A DNA stretch of 64,000 nt, taken from the NCBI RefSeq assembly GCF_001831495.1, contig NZ_CP017689.1, forward strand, positions 1,240,001 through 1,304,000. The letters run 5' to 3'. Below are positions 39,411-47,797 of this stretch, piece by piece. The DNA comes from Thalassotalea crassostreae (lineage in GTDB: Bacteria; Pseudomonadota; Gammaproteobacteria; Enterobacterales; Alteromonadaceae). The number at the start of each line of letters is the position of its first letter. Position 1 is the first letter of the stretch. The position numbers were made by a program, and so were the translations under genes. Below the pieces are notes generated by a model. The model was not told where the DNA came from and made no database searches. It saw only the letters and a program-made list of their open reading frames with translations.

Positions 39411-39672
39411 TCATTCCCATCGCAATATACGTAACCCCAAGCCTTATCGTCATTCCCACGCCTTATCGTCATTCCCACGAAGGTGGGAATCTAACATTGC
39501 GTCATCCTCGCGCCTGGGGAACTAAGAAGTCGACTTCCTTATAAAAATCGACTTCCTGAACTTGTTTCAGGATCTCATAAATAATTCACTAAACCAAAAA
39601 ACAAAGATCCGTCATCCTCGCGCATGCGGGGATCTCCCTTAACCGTCATTCCCGCGCACGCGGGAATCTATT
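39411..39672. repeat. REP-like palindromes (CGTCATTCCC... and CCTGAACTTGTTTCAGG)
   Basis: Several CGTCATTCCCACG...GTGGGAATCT and CGTCATTCCCGCG...CGCGGGAATCT hairpins, plus GACTTCCTGAACTTGTTTCA followed by GGATCTC at 39549-39575. The last also occurs at about 27139. In 39288-40174 I see these repeats, one sRNA candidate and the MerR promoter, but no protein gene. Confidence 0.65.
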
Positions 39673-39756
39673 TAATTTTATTCAAGACAAAAAATCATCG
39701 GGAATGATTTTTCTTTGCGAAGCACTCCGAAGGAGCGAGTACAGGAAGTACGAGAC

Positions 39757-39824
39757 AAAAAAAAGCCTCGCTAAGGAGCGAGGCAAAAAGTATTTCAGGG
39801 AGGAAAACTATGAAAGTTAACTGT
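39757..39824 (-). ncRNA. Candidate small RNA, repeated family (copy H)
   Basis: Minus strand: TTACATTTGGTTAACAGC box, 20-nt spacer, -10 TACTAT (39835-39830), core body with CATAG and TTTTCCTCCCTG, core terminator plus eight T. It lies in a divergent intergenic region. Preceded on the plus strand by TTCTTTGCGAAGCACTCCGA, as at copy E. Confidence 0.65.
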
Positions 39825-40072
39825 GTTTAATAGTAAACCTTTCCCTGGAAATAGCTGTTAACCAAATGTAAAACACTGCAATAGTTTGTTGTTAATCTTA
39901 AGTTAGTCTTCTGTTAATTTGGCTTTTTCGATCGAAAACCCAAAGCTACAACGCTTAATGCACTCAAAAATAATTCCTTTATAACTTATTTAAATTCAGC
40001 CTCTTAGCACAAACCCATAACTGATCTTTAAAAATGATCTTGCATGATCCATTTTGATCGTATAAATTAAGT

Positions 40073-40087
40073 AACACTAAAGGTGTT
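40073..40087 (+). promoter_or_regulatory. Candidate MerR operator
   Basis: AACAC TAAAG GTGTT, a perfect 5-bp inverted repeat with a second GTGTT 11 bp later, about 90 bp before the MerR-family start codon. MerR proteins bind such dyads between a widely spaced -35 and -10, so autoregulation is plausible. Confidence 0.45.
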
Positions 40088-40174
40088 AAATAAAGGTGTT
40101 GAATAATTGTTTTGTATTTCAGCATTTGTTACATTAACCCTTAAGTACAAACGACATAACTCTTAGGTTTAAGC

Positions 40175-40636
40175 ATGCACAACGACAGTAACACGACATT
40201 TGATCTAAATACTCTTTGCCAACTTGCCGATATAACGCCAAGAAAGGTGAGGTATTACATTCAAAGAGAAATGGTGAGTTCACCAATAGGTGCACGAAAG
40301 ACTGCCCGTTATAGCAACGAACATTTAGAGCAACTGTTAACGATTCGAAAATGGCAAGAAGCCGGTTTATCCCTTGAAAAAATTCAAGCAATTTTACAAA
40401 AGTCAGACGTTGACGATTTACCGCCAGAGCCATTACCTGAGCCGGGCAGTATTTCGGTGGTAAGCCAAGTGATGTTAGCCAAAGGAGTTACCTTGCAGAT
40501 AGATGCTAATCAAGCACAGTTAACCACCAAGCAGCTAAGAGCATTGGCACAACAAACCATTAAAGCGCTAGAGCAGATAGTACAAGCAAAGCCAACATTA
40601 GAAGAGACAGCACAAGATAATGACAACCCTAATTAA
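40175..40636 (+). CDS. MerR family transcriptional regulator
   Basis: 153 residues. N-terminal MerR helix-turn-helix with wing: LNTLCQLADITPRKVRYYIQ, RYSNEHLEQLLTIRKWQEAG, LSLEKIQAILQ. No cysteine pair for metal sensing, so the effector is not a classical metal. The C-terminal half (100-153) is helical and short. It overlaps the VIT/VWA gene by 17 bp; the two are surely one operon and the regulator probably controls it. Confidence 0.85.
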   Translation: MHNDSNTTFDLNTLCQLADITPRKVRYYIQREMVSSPIGARKTARYSNEHLEQLLTIRKWQEAGLSLEKIQAILQKSDVDDLPPEPLPEPGSISVVSQVMLAKGVTLQIDANQAQLTTKQLRALAQQTIKALEQIVQAKPTLEETAQDNDNPN

Positions 40637-42893
40637 AGACATCAAAGATTCATTAAAACGAAAATTAAATCAAAAGACACGTAAGCCGATCATACTTGAT
40701 CCACTTGAACCAAATTTTATTGAAACAGACACTTTGACTAACACAACAAACAACGAATCTTTATTAACGTCAGTAACAGCTCACATTGAGTTTTACTTTC
40801 CACTTGCCGTAACCACTATTTGCCAAGAGTTTGTGAACAACACCGATGACAATATTGAAGGTATATATCAATTCCCACTGCCAAAAGAAGCTGGCTTTAT
40901 CAGTTTTCAAACCGCATTAAACGATGAGGTATATCAAGGACAGGTTAAAGGCAAAAGCGTAGCAGAAAATGATTATGAAGAAGCCGTAAGCAATGGCGAT
41001 ACGTCTATTTTGGTTGAAAAAATACAAGATGGCTTATTTCAAATCAATGTCGGTAATCTAGCACCAAATGACACGGTTAAGTTTGAACTAACACTGGCGA
41101 CACTGCTTACGTTAACGCCAAGCAGTGCACGTTATTATTTACCAACAGTCATAGCCAACAATTATGGCCGTTCACACTTAGATCCGTTTAATACCCCCAA
41201 AACTAACTTTTTAGTAGAGCATCCGTTTTCAGGTACCTTAAAGGTGGGTGACGCATTACAAGCACAGCGCTTAGAGAGTGCATTTAATTTAAAGGCGTTA
41301 TCAAACCAAGAATATCAATTTGACGGTTACTTAGATCAAGACTTTGTGATCAATATTGCCCTTAGCCCTAACCAACCAGCAACAGCGATTTATTGCCAAA
41401 GCCCTGACAATAACCAAAGCCAGCATAATGAATACGCCGCAATGGCAACGATTCCTGCCAAACAAGCATTAGCAGTACAAAACGCAAATGTGCAACTGTT
41501 AGTCGATTGCTCTGGCTCTATGAGGGGTTATTCAATAGAGCAGGCCAGAGATGGTATGGCGCGTTTGTTTGATATGTTTAATGCCAACGATAATATCAAC
41601 CTATTTCGCTTTGGCAGTAGCTTTGAACAAGTATTGGCAAACTGGCAGCCATTTACCGGTAAAGCCAAATCAACGCTGCGCAGAGCTATTACAAATCTTA
41701 GAGCAGACTTAGGCGGCACCGAATTAATCGAAGCGCTTAAACGAACACTAGAAAATGCTAAACAGCAAAAACAAAGTGATATTTTGTTGTTAACCGACGG
41801 TGAAATTTGGCGTGACCAAGAGCAACTTTTTAAGTTAATTATCCAAGCCCAAGAAAGTAACTGTCGTGTTTCAGTGCTAGGCCTAGGTAATTCAGTGAAT
41901 GAATCGTTGTTATCAGAAATAGCCAAACAAACGGGCGGTTATGCAATCTTTGTTAACCCTAATGAAAACATTGCTGACAAAGTCGCAACGTTGTTAGCTC
42001 AGATGAAATCGGCAAAAGGTAAGCAACGCTTTGAACAAGTGCCGCACACCACTTGGAAAAGCTTACCATCAAGCTTTGTAAATCAAATGCCAAGCATTGC
42101 TTATATGATGGGTAAAGAATTACCAGAGCGAGATTTGGTTTGTTTACAACAAGCGAATGAAGAGCAAAGCACACAACAAACAATACCTTGGCAACAAGCC
42201 ACAGGCATGCAAGCAAAAGCGTTAACCGCGATCACTGTGACCCAACGTATGTTTGAAGCAAGCCATAGCGAAAAACAAATATTGGCAGAAACCTATGAGC
42301 AAATTAGCGACTACACCAGCTTTATCATGGTTGCCGAGCGCGAAGAAAAGCAAAGCCAAATGCCAAAGTTAAAGCATGTACCGCAAATGCAGGTAGAGAT
42401 GCAGCGAAATATAAATATAGACATGGCAGATGCACATTGCATGAGCATGCCTATGGAATCTTACAGTATGAAATCACCAGCTGCTCAACAAGGTAGTTTG
42501 AAAAGATATTCTAAATCATCGTCTTTTAGTAGCTCAGATAGTTTTGATATACCTGCTTTCTTAAGAAGACAAGCTGATCCTGTTGATGAAGTTTTAGAGT
42601 TTCTAACTAAACTAAACATCCATTTAGATGCGATAAATCAGCATACTGAAGTTCCAAACATGCTTGATTTAGAAATTTTTGGTTTACCTGAGAATATTCT
42701 AATGGCTATCGAAGATATTATAAAAAGTCTGAATGAAGAGCAGATCAGCGGTGCAATAGCAACTATTCTTTTACGCTTGAATGTGCTTAAAGGTTCGATA
42801 TTAGATGAGCATATCGTTACGTTCTTAACCGACAATTGCCAAGGAAATCATATAGAGCCTGCAAAGTTAAACCGTTTAATTGATATAGCGTAA
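40620..42893 (+). CDS. VIT and VWA domain protein
   Basis: 757 residues. A VIT domain at about 55-170 (ITAHIEFYFPLAVTTICQEF-like strands) precedes a von Willebrand A domain at about 288-460 with MIDAS motif D296-C-S-G-S and LLLTDGEIW. The C-terminal 300 residues are poorly conserved and end in an acidic/helical tail. No signal peptide or membrane segment, unlike many VIT/VWA proteins, so it appears cytoplasmic. The VIT/VWA pair suggests metal-dependent protein binding; function unknown. The ATG lies inside the MerR gene. Confidence 0.85.
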   Translation: MTTLIKDIKDSLKRKLNQKTRKPIILDPLEPNFIETDTLTNTTNNESLLTSVTAHIEFYFPLAVTTICQEFVNNTDDNIEGIYQFPLPKEAGFISFQTALNDEVYQGQVKGKSVAENDYEEAVSNGDTSILVEKIQDGLFQINVGNLAPNDTVKFELTLATLLTLTPSSARYYLPTVIANNYGRSHLDPFNTPKTNFLVEHPFSGTLKVGDALQAQRLESAFNLKALSNQEYQFDGYLDQDFVINIALSPNQPATAIYCQSPDNNQSQHNEYAAMATIPAKQALAVQNANVQLLVDCSGSMRGYSIEQARDGMARLFDMFNANDNINLFRFGSSFEQVLANWQPFTGKAKSTLRRAITNLRADLGGTELIEALKRTLENAKQQKQSDILLLTDGEIWRDQEQLFKLIIQAQESNCRVSVLGLGNSVNESLLSEIAKQTGGYAIFVNPNENIADKVATLLAQMKSAKGKQRFEQVPHTTWKSLPSSFVNQMPSIAYMMGKELPERDLVCLQQANEEQSTQQTIPWQQATGMQAKALTAITVTQRMFEASHSEKQILAETYEQISDYTSFIMVAEREEKQSQMPKLKHVPQMQVEMQRNINIDMADAHCMSMPMESYSMKSPAAQQGSLKRYSKSSSFSSSDSFDIPAFLRRQADPVDEVLEFLTKLNIHLDAINQHTEVPNMLDLEIFGLPENILMAIEDIIKSLNEEQISGAIATILLRLNVLKGSILDEHIVTFLTDNCQGNHIEPAKLNRLIDIA

Positions 42894-43031
42894 TGCAGTA
42901 ACGGTCATATCGACTAATACCGGTATGACCATAGTCATGTTTGGTCATAATTGAACATTTTTGATACCAACAGTTAATTGATAATTGACTTAAAATAGTT
43001 CAAATAAACTAGCTAAAAGGTAATTAAGCAA

Positions 43032-43238
43032 ATGAACTCTTATCGTCAAACTTGCGATTTATCGCGACTTAGAAAAAAAGTACTAGAGCATCAAAATAAA
43101 CTAAAAGTTGAAACGTCACCTATAAAGAAGGGAAATTTATTACTTCAACTTATGCATTTAGAGAAGCAAATCAAAATAGCGGTAATCAATCAAAAATCTG
43201 GACTAAATAATATAACAGCACATTTTGTTCGAGGTTAA
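43032..43238 (+). CDS. Small basic helical protein, unknown
   Basis: 68 residues, starts MNSYRQTCDLSRLRKKVLEH and looks mostly helical with heptad-like leucines. An AAAGG 12 nt before ATG is a fair ribosome-binding site. No family recognised. Ends 13 bp before sRNA copy I (opposite strand). Confidence 0.45.
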   Translation: MNSYRQTCDLSRLRKKVLEHQNKLKVETSPIKKGNLLLQLMHLEKQIKIAVINQKSGLNNITAHFVRG

Positions 43239-43250
43239 TTTAACGAAGAC

Positions 43251-43319
43251 AAAAAAAAGCCTCGCTAAGGAGCGAGGCAAAAATACATTTCAGGGAGGAA
43301 AACTATGAAAGTTAACTGT
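43251..43319 (-). ncRNA. Candidate small RNA, repeated family (copy I)
   Basis: Minus strand: TTACATTTGGTTAACAGC box, 20-nt spacer, -10 TACTAT (43330-43325), core body and core terminator plus eight T. Nearly identical to copy J. Confidence 0.65.
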
Positions 43320-43553
43320 GTTTAATAGTAAACCTTTCTCAGGAAATAGCTGTTAACCAAATGTAATACATTGCAAAAGAGTGTCGTTAAAAAGGTGTTA
43401 ATTTTATGTTTTATTCGTTTAAACAATACGACAAACATACAGCGCAAGGCTTATAGCGTGTTTATTCTTTAAAAAGCAATAACATTTGAGAACAGAATCA
43501 AATTAAAAACTCTATAAAATACAATCATCAACAACATATTTAAGGAGTTTAAA

Positions 43554-43703
43554 ATGCCATTTTCATCAAACATCAAATCAAACAAAGCTATCAATTTTGT
43601 CACGGCCATATCGTCAAAACTTTTATTCCTTATACCTAATGTTGTTTATTACTTTACCAAACAGTCTTTTGCACTGTGTTGCAAATTAATGAAACAAGCC
43701 TAG
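43554..43703 (+). CDS. 49-residue protein, duplicated (copy 1)
   Basis: Starts MPFSSNIKSNKAINFVTAIS, then a hydrophobic stretch KLLFLIPNVVYYFTK and the ending ALCCKLMKQA. A strong Shine-Dalgarno TAAGGAGTTTAAAATG and a TATAAAAT -10 (about 43513) support expression. The stop lies in the loop of a hairpin AATGAAACAAGC...GCTTTGTTTCATT. The paralogue at 46100 differs at six amino acids and three silent sites. No family recognised; possibly a membrane-active peptide. No supported gene between its end and 43879. Confidence 0.6.
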   Translation: MPFSSNIKSNKAINFVTAISSKLLFLIPNVVYYFTKQSFALCCKLMKQA

Positions 43704-43878
43704 TAAGCTTTGTTTCATTAATCTTAATTAAACCATAAGTATTAAAAGATAATCAATACGAGTAAAAAATAAATGCATGCCCAAATGATACTTTTGATTA
43801 TCTTACAATGTAGCTGTATTAAATTAATCAATTAAATAAAGCCCCAAAATTATTAATTATGAAAGGAGAGGAAGTCAA

Positions 43879-44448
43879 ATGATGAAAGGCATAATCCCAA
43901 TTCAATTGGTGAGTCGGCCGAGTAAACTAAGCCTAGGATTTATTCTTGAACGCGCAGAACAGAGAAAGATAGCTAGCAACTGTAAACGTTGTGGAGGCTC
44001 TGGAAAATTTAGTACTGTGCCATCTGCAGCGATTGGTAGTCGTTTTGGTGGGCACTGCTTTGATTGCGGTGATGCTTGGAAGTTACCTGTTGAATGGAAT
44101 CGGTTAGATTTGAATGGAAAAGCGTCGCTTTTCAAGCATATAGTATGCGCTGAATCCATAAAAAGCATCATAGATACGTTAGTGCGTACGAAGATTTTAA
44201 GTTTAAAAGAAAGTTATAATCTAAAAACAGTGCTACTTAGTAATGCCAAGGTAGTGTCTAGCTCAATTACAGTTGAACGCGTTAATTTGTTTCTAGAAAT
44301 GCATGGAGTTAGATTGGCTTATAGTGATGTTCAAATGATTCAAAAAAAAATCGCGCTTTTGCCTGACGGAGTGGCTAAAAGTAAATTGAAGTTACTAATT
44401 TTAACATATAAACAGTCTGGTTTATTGGCGTTTTCGCTATTAGAGTAA
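43879..44448 (+). CDS. Zinc-ribbon-containing protein, unknown
   Basis: 189 residues. Near the N-terminus two CxxC pairs (CKRCGGSGKF and CFDCGDAWKL, about 35-67) probably bind one zinc. The first pair is DnaJ-like in pattern (CxxCxGxG). The remaining 120 residues are helical with no recognised domain. Excellent Shine-Dalgarno AAAGGAGAGG. Situated between the two copies of the 483-bp repeat. Confidence 0.6.
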   Translation: MMKGIIPIQLVSRPSKLSLGFILERAEQRKIASNCKRCGGSGKFSTVPSAAIGSRFGGHCFDCGDAWKLPVEWNRLDLNGKASLFKHIVCAESIKSIIDTLVRTKILSLKESYNLKTVLLSNAKVVSSSITVERVNLFLEMHGVRLAYSDVQMIQKKIALLPDGVAKSKLKLLILTYKQSGLLAFSLLE

Positions 44449-44528
44449 AAAAGAGACAAACTGTAGTAAACACCTTTACATGACTTCTAAAGCATTATAC
44501 CTATATTTATACGTATTCTTTTTATCAC

Positions 44529-44681
44529 ATGTATTTATTACCGAAAACAGAAGATGTATTAGGATTTAGCTCTGACTTTATGGAGATAATAATTAGTGAT
44601 ACGGATAAGGACATCACCACTTTTGTTGATAATACTTTCATCCTAAAGTTTAACTATTTCTTTGTTAAACTTATAAGTTAA
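44529..44681 (+). other. Weak 50-codon ORF in an otherwise empty gap
   Basis: Frame MYLLPKTEDVLGFSSDFMEI to VKLIS without a Shine-Dalgarno. The perfect inverted repeat AAGTTTAAC...GTTAAACTT (44645-44673) near its end may be the terminator of the minus-strand transporter gene instead. I see nothing else in 44449-44751. Confidence 0.2.
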
Positions 44682-44751
44682 CTGGTGAAATATATAGTAA
44701 TTAATTTGTCAAACGACCATCTATTCTGAGACATTGATAGTTAGTAAAGTT

Positions 44752-45699
44752 TTAGTACTCTATAACAAATTGGTTTAGAAATAATCCAATTCGAATTCCT
44801 ATCAGCATAAACAATACACTGGTTGCTCCTGCCGGAGAGAATATAGGTAAGGAAATTAATAGCTGCGAATCGTTACCACCCAACGCTAATGCTGCGCCTA
44901 TTCCCATTAAAGTACCTGCTACGGTATGAACTAAAAAAGATTTGTAATTAATATTTATTAATTTAAATTTCTTCGTGCGCCACGCCGCAAATATCATCCC
45001 AAAAATTAAAGCAATAAAAGTAAGATACCGTTCAAACGAAGGCCAAACCTGTTGTTTATGGATTAGCGCATTGCTTACGTCGCGAAGTAAACCGCTTGGT
45101 GTCCAATGACGCTCATATAGAAATAAAAAACCAGCCAACAATCCAATACCTAACATTGAAAACCAAAGTGTTTTCCTTTTTTTATCACCTAGTAACGCCC
45201 AAGTTACTATAGAAATAGTGAGTAAAATTAATATTCCTAGAACAAAAATCTTATTATGAAATATTTCAACATGTACTGTTTCTGGTTGCCAGAATGAAAG
45301 AATAGACCAACCTATAAGCCAACCTGTGATAGTCAGAAGCATGTTTAAATCACCTCTGGCCAACTTGCCTAAAGTAGATACTCCACACCCTTGATTTAAA
45401 GCAGTACCTAAGCCAAATACAATCCCGCCTAATACAAACCACCAACTAGCAGAATACACAGGCAATTCCAGTTGCACGTTATAAATATCAGCAGTTATAA
45501 ACGCAATCCAAGAAAGAACGCCGCTTAAGAGAATAGCGATTAAAAACTCTGGATTTCCTTTGATTGTTTCATTTACACCTCGCACCATACATAAACCTGT
45601 GGTTTGAGCTAAATAACCAATCAAAGCAGTTAGAGTAATTGCGATTACGAACAACATGAACAACCTTAAAAAGTAATGTGCCTGCTTTAAGTAAAGCAA
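44752..45699 (-). CDS. YeeE/YedE family sulfur-compound transporter
   Basis: 315 residues, very hydrophobic with about nine membrane helices. The signature GLGTALNQGCGVSTLGKLARGDL and a second GIGAALALGGNDSQLL half-motif fit YeeE/YedE (TsuA-like) channels that import thiosulfate or related species through conserved cysteines. Here the first half has the Cys but the second half has Gly-Gly-Asn-Asp instead of the usual G-C. No TusA-like partner is adjacent. Monocistronic. Confidence 0.8.
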   Translation of the reverse strand: MLYLKQAHYFLRLFMLFVIAITLTALIGYLAQTTGLCMVRGVNETIKGNPEFLIAILLSGVLSWIAFITADIYNVQLELPVYSASWWFVLGGIVFGLGTALNQGCGVSTLGKLARGDLNMLLTITGWLIGWSILSFWQPETVHVEIFHNKIFVLGILILLTISIVTWALLGDKKRKTLWFSMLGIGLLAGFLFLYERHWTPSGLLRDVSNALIHKQQVWPSFERYLTFIALIFGMIFAAWRTKKFKLININYKSFLVHTVAGTLMGIGAALALGGNDSQLLISLPIFSPAGATSVLFMLIGIRIGLFLNQFVIEY

Positions 45700-45796
45700 A
45701 CTTTATATTGTTTACTAGATTGAAGTTTAAATTAGTGCTTTGGATAGGGGCATTTTGATAAACAAAAAATCATCGGGAATGATTTTTCTTTGGGAC

Positions 45797-45865
45797 AAAA
45801 AAAAGCCTCGCTAAGGAGCGAGGCAAAAATACATTTCAGGGAGGAAAACTATGAAAGTTAACTGT
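45797..45865 (-). ncRNA. Candidate small RNA, repeated family (copy J)
   Basis: Minus strand: GTTAACAGC box, 20-nt spacer, -10 TACTAT (45876-45871), core body and core terminator plus eight T. Preceded on the plus strand by AAAAATCATCGGGAATGATT, also found before copy H. Confidence 0.65.
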
Positions 45866-46099
45866 GTTTAATAGTAAACCTTTCCCTGGAAATAGCTGTT
45901 AACAAAATGTAATACATTGCAAAAGAGTGTCGTTAAAAAGGTGTTAATTTTATGTTTTATTTGTTTAAACAATGCAACAAGCATACAGTACAAGCCTTGT
46001 AGCATGTTTGTTCTTCAAAATGCAGTAACATTTGAGAACAGAATCAAATTAAAAACTCTATAAAATACAATCATCAACAACATATTTAAGGAGTTTAAA

Positions 46100-46249
46100 A
46101 TGCCATATTCATCAAACATCAAATCAAACAAAGCCATCAATTTTATCGCGGCCATGCCGTCAAAACTTTTATTCCTTATACCTAATGTTGTTTACTACTT
46201 TACAAAACTGTCTTTTGCACTGTGTTGCAAATTAATGAAACAAGCCTAG
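46100..46249 (+). CDS. 49-residue protein, duplicated (copy 2)
   Basis: MPYSSNIKSNKAINFIAAMP then the same hydrophobic stretch and ending as copy 1. Identical Shine-Dalgarno (TAAGGAGTTTAAAATG) and TATAAAAT -10. The stop again lies in a hairpin loop. The next gene begins 31 bp later and may be cotranscribed. Confidence 0.6.
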   Translation: MPYSSNIKSNKAINFIAAMPSKLLFLIPNVVYYFTKLSFALCCKLMKQA

Positions 46250-46280
46250 TACGCTCTGTTTCATTAATCTTAATTAGCCT

Positions 46281-47081
46281 ATGAGTTCACAGCATAACCC
46301 TAACGACGAGTTCTTCAGTGACCAACTAAATGGCGGTGAATTTGACGGCCATGAATATCGCTATGAAGATAGCTTTGATGAGTACGATTACCATGAAGCT
46401 GGCGTTGAAGAAGGTTTAAGCTTTTTAGAATTTGCAGGTATTGCTGCGCTGTTTGGCGCATTTAGTTCAAACCGAAGATACACAGAAGAGGAGCAACAAG
46501 CGTCTTCTTCTATGTTCTGGTTTTTACTGTTTTTTCCGATCACTTTTCCATTACTAGTTATGGCTTTAATGGTGATGATCCCATTTAAAATCGCCAAGTT
46601 CATTTTAAAATTATTCTTTAGCGGTTTGAGTAAAGCCGTTATTGCAATGCGTAAGCCAGACACTCCAATTAAAAACACAGTTTCTAAATCTGTTACGCGA
46701 CGCAATCAAGCTACAAACGCGTTTAACAATAAAATACCCAACCAAAGCATCAGCAAGGACATAGCAAATAACTATGTTGTGAAAAATGCTGCGACACAAA
46801 ATAAGGTTACCAAGAAAAACGTTGCTTCAAACAAAGCTATGCCTAAAAACGAAAGCAGGGCAAAAGCCTCGACCGACATAGATGAATCAATTAAATCCAT
46901 TGATAAACAAATTGAAAAATTAGAGCAGCAAAAAGAAGCGTTAAAACAAACAAGAGAGCATAACGTTAAAGCAAAAAACTTAGCTGAAGCCAATCGTGTT
47001 CAATATTATAAAAATACCGAATCAAACATGAAACAAAATGCCACTGATTTGGCAGCTAAGGCGACGATTAAATACATTTAA
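46281..47081 (+). CDS. Membrane protein with acidic N-terminus and coiled-coil tail, unknown
   Basis: 266 residues. Acidic, tyrosine-rich N-terminus (1-50), weak hydrophobic segment near 48-62, clear membrane helix or hairpin at about 75-115 (FWFLLFFPITFPLLVMALMV), then a basic Asn/Lys-rich region and a coiled coil near 205-230 (IDKQIEKLEQQKEALKQTRE). No domain recognised. First gene of a plus-strand run that leads into the defence-type genes. No clear Shine-Dalgarno at ATG 46281. Confidence 0.6.
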   Translation: MSSQHNPNDEFFSDQLNGGEFDGHEYRYEDSFDEYDYHEAGVEEGLSFLEFAGIAALFGAFSSNRRYTEEEQQASSSMFWFLLFFPITFPLLVMALMVMIPFKIAKFILKLFFSGLSKAVIAMRKPDTPIKNTVSKSVTRRNQATNAFNNKIPNQSISKDIANNYVVKNAATQNKVTKKNVASNKAMPKNESRAKASTDIDESIKSIDKQIEKLEQQKEALKQTREHNVKAKNLAEANRVQYYKNTESNMKQNATDLAAKATIKYI

Positions 47082-47119
47082 CTATACTGGTTAAATGAAT
47101 AATAAATAATAACCCATTT

Positions 47120-47779
47120 ATGACTGAAAACTTCACTACACTTAAGCACCGTCATCGCAATGAGCGCGATAACTATTCTGAAAATCTAGCGTTACGAGTA
47201 CACCGTTCTTTAAGCTGGTTACAGCGTGCTGAAAAAGAGCAAGATGATCTAGATGCACAGTTTATATTCTTATGGATAGCATTTAACGCAGCCTATGCAT
47301 TTGAAATAGACGATCATAAACGTTTTACAGAGCAAGAAACCTTCAGAAACTTTATAACCAGGTTGATCTCCTTAGATACAAAAAATCAGCTTGATAATCT
47401 TATATGGAATGAATTCACTTCAAGCATACGAGTACTACTGAATAACCAATATGTGTTCCAAGCATTTTGGGATTTTCAAAATCAAAAAATTGATGAAGAT
47501 ACCTGGAAGCAACGATTTCAAGCTGCAAACACAGCAGCTACGAAAGCAATCGGTAATAAGAATACAGAAACAACACTAAGCGTTATCTTTTCTAGGCTAT
47601 ATACATTACGAAACCAAACCATGCATGGCGGCGCAACATGGAACAGTTATGTCAATCGAGATCAAATGCGAGACGCAGTAAGTTTTCTCCAAAAGTTTGT
47701 GCCAATTACCATCGAAATTATGATGGACAGCCCAAATGAGATTTGGGGTGAGGCGACTTATCCGGTTGTTAAACATTAA
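47120..47779 (+). CDS. HEPN-like domain protein
   Basis: 219 residues, all-helical. The motif R-N-Q-T-M-H-G-G at about 164-171 is the R-x4-H signature of HEPN ribonucleases and ApeA-like HEPN domains, followed by RDQMRDAVSFLQKFVPITIE. No antitoxin (MNT-type) gene is adjacent. It may be an RNase effector or a non-catalytic HEPN; the family is assigned by motif and fold impression only. Spacing 18 bp to the methyltransferase gene suggests an operon. Confidence 0.6.
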   Translation: MTENFTTLKHRHRNERDNYSENLALRVHRSLSWLQRAEKEQDDLDAQFIFLWIAFNAAYAFEIDDHKRFTEQETFRNFITRLISLDTKNQLDNLIWNEFTSSIRVLLNNQYVFQAFWDFQNQKIDEDTWKQRFQAANTAATKAIGNKNTETTLSVIFSRLYTLRNQTMHGGATWNSYVNRDQMRDAVSFLQKFVPITIEIMMDSPNEIWGEATYPVVKH

Positions 47780-47797
47780 CAATAAAAAGGTTTAGCT

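Larger units (their letters stand above)
43248..43730. repeat. 483-bp duplicated block, copy 1
   Basis: Contains sRNA copy I and a 49-residue ORF. It pairs with 45794-46276, same orientation and same length, with scattered substitutions and no net indel. The ORF part is most conserved; the 60 bp before it (43430-43480) has drifted most. Confidence 0.85.
45794..46276. repeat. 483-bp duplicated block, copy 2
   Basis: Second copy of 43248-43730, with sRNA copy J and the second 49-residue ORF. The two copies flank the zinc-ribbon and transporter genes. Confidence 0.85.

Noticed and set aside
43248..46276. Composite transposon formed by the 483-bp repeats
   Set aside because: The blocks contain no transposase or inverted ends; a simple duplication around cargo genes is all that can be supported.
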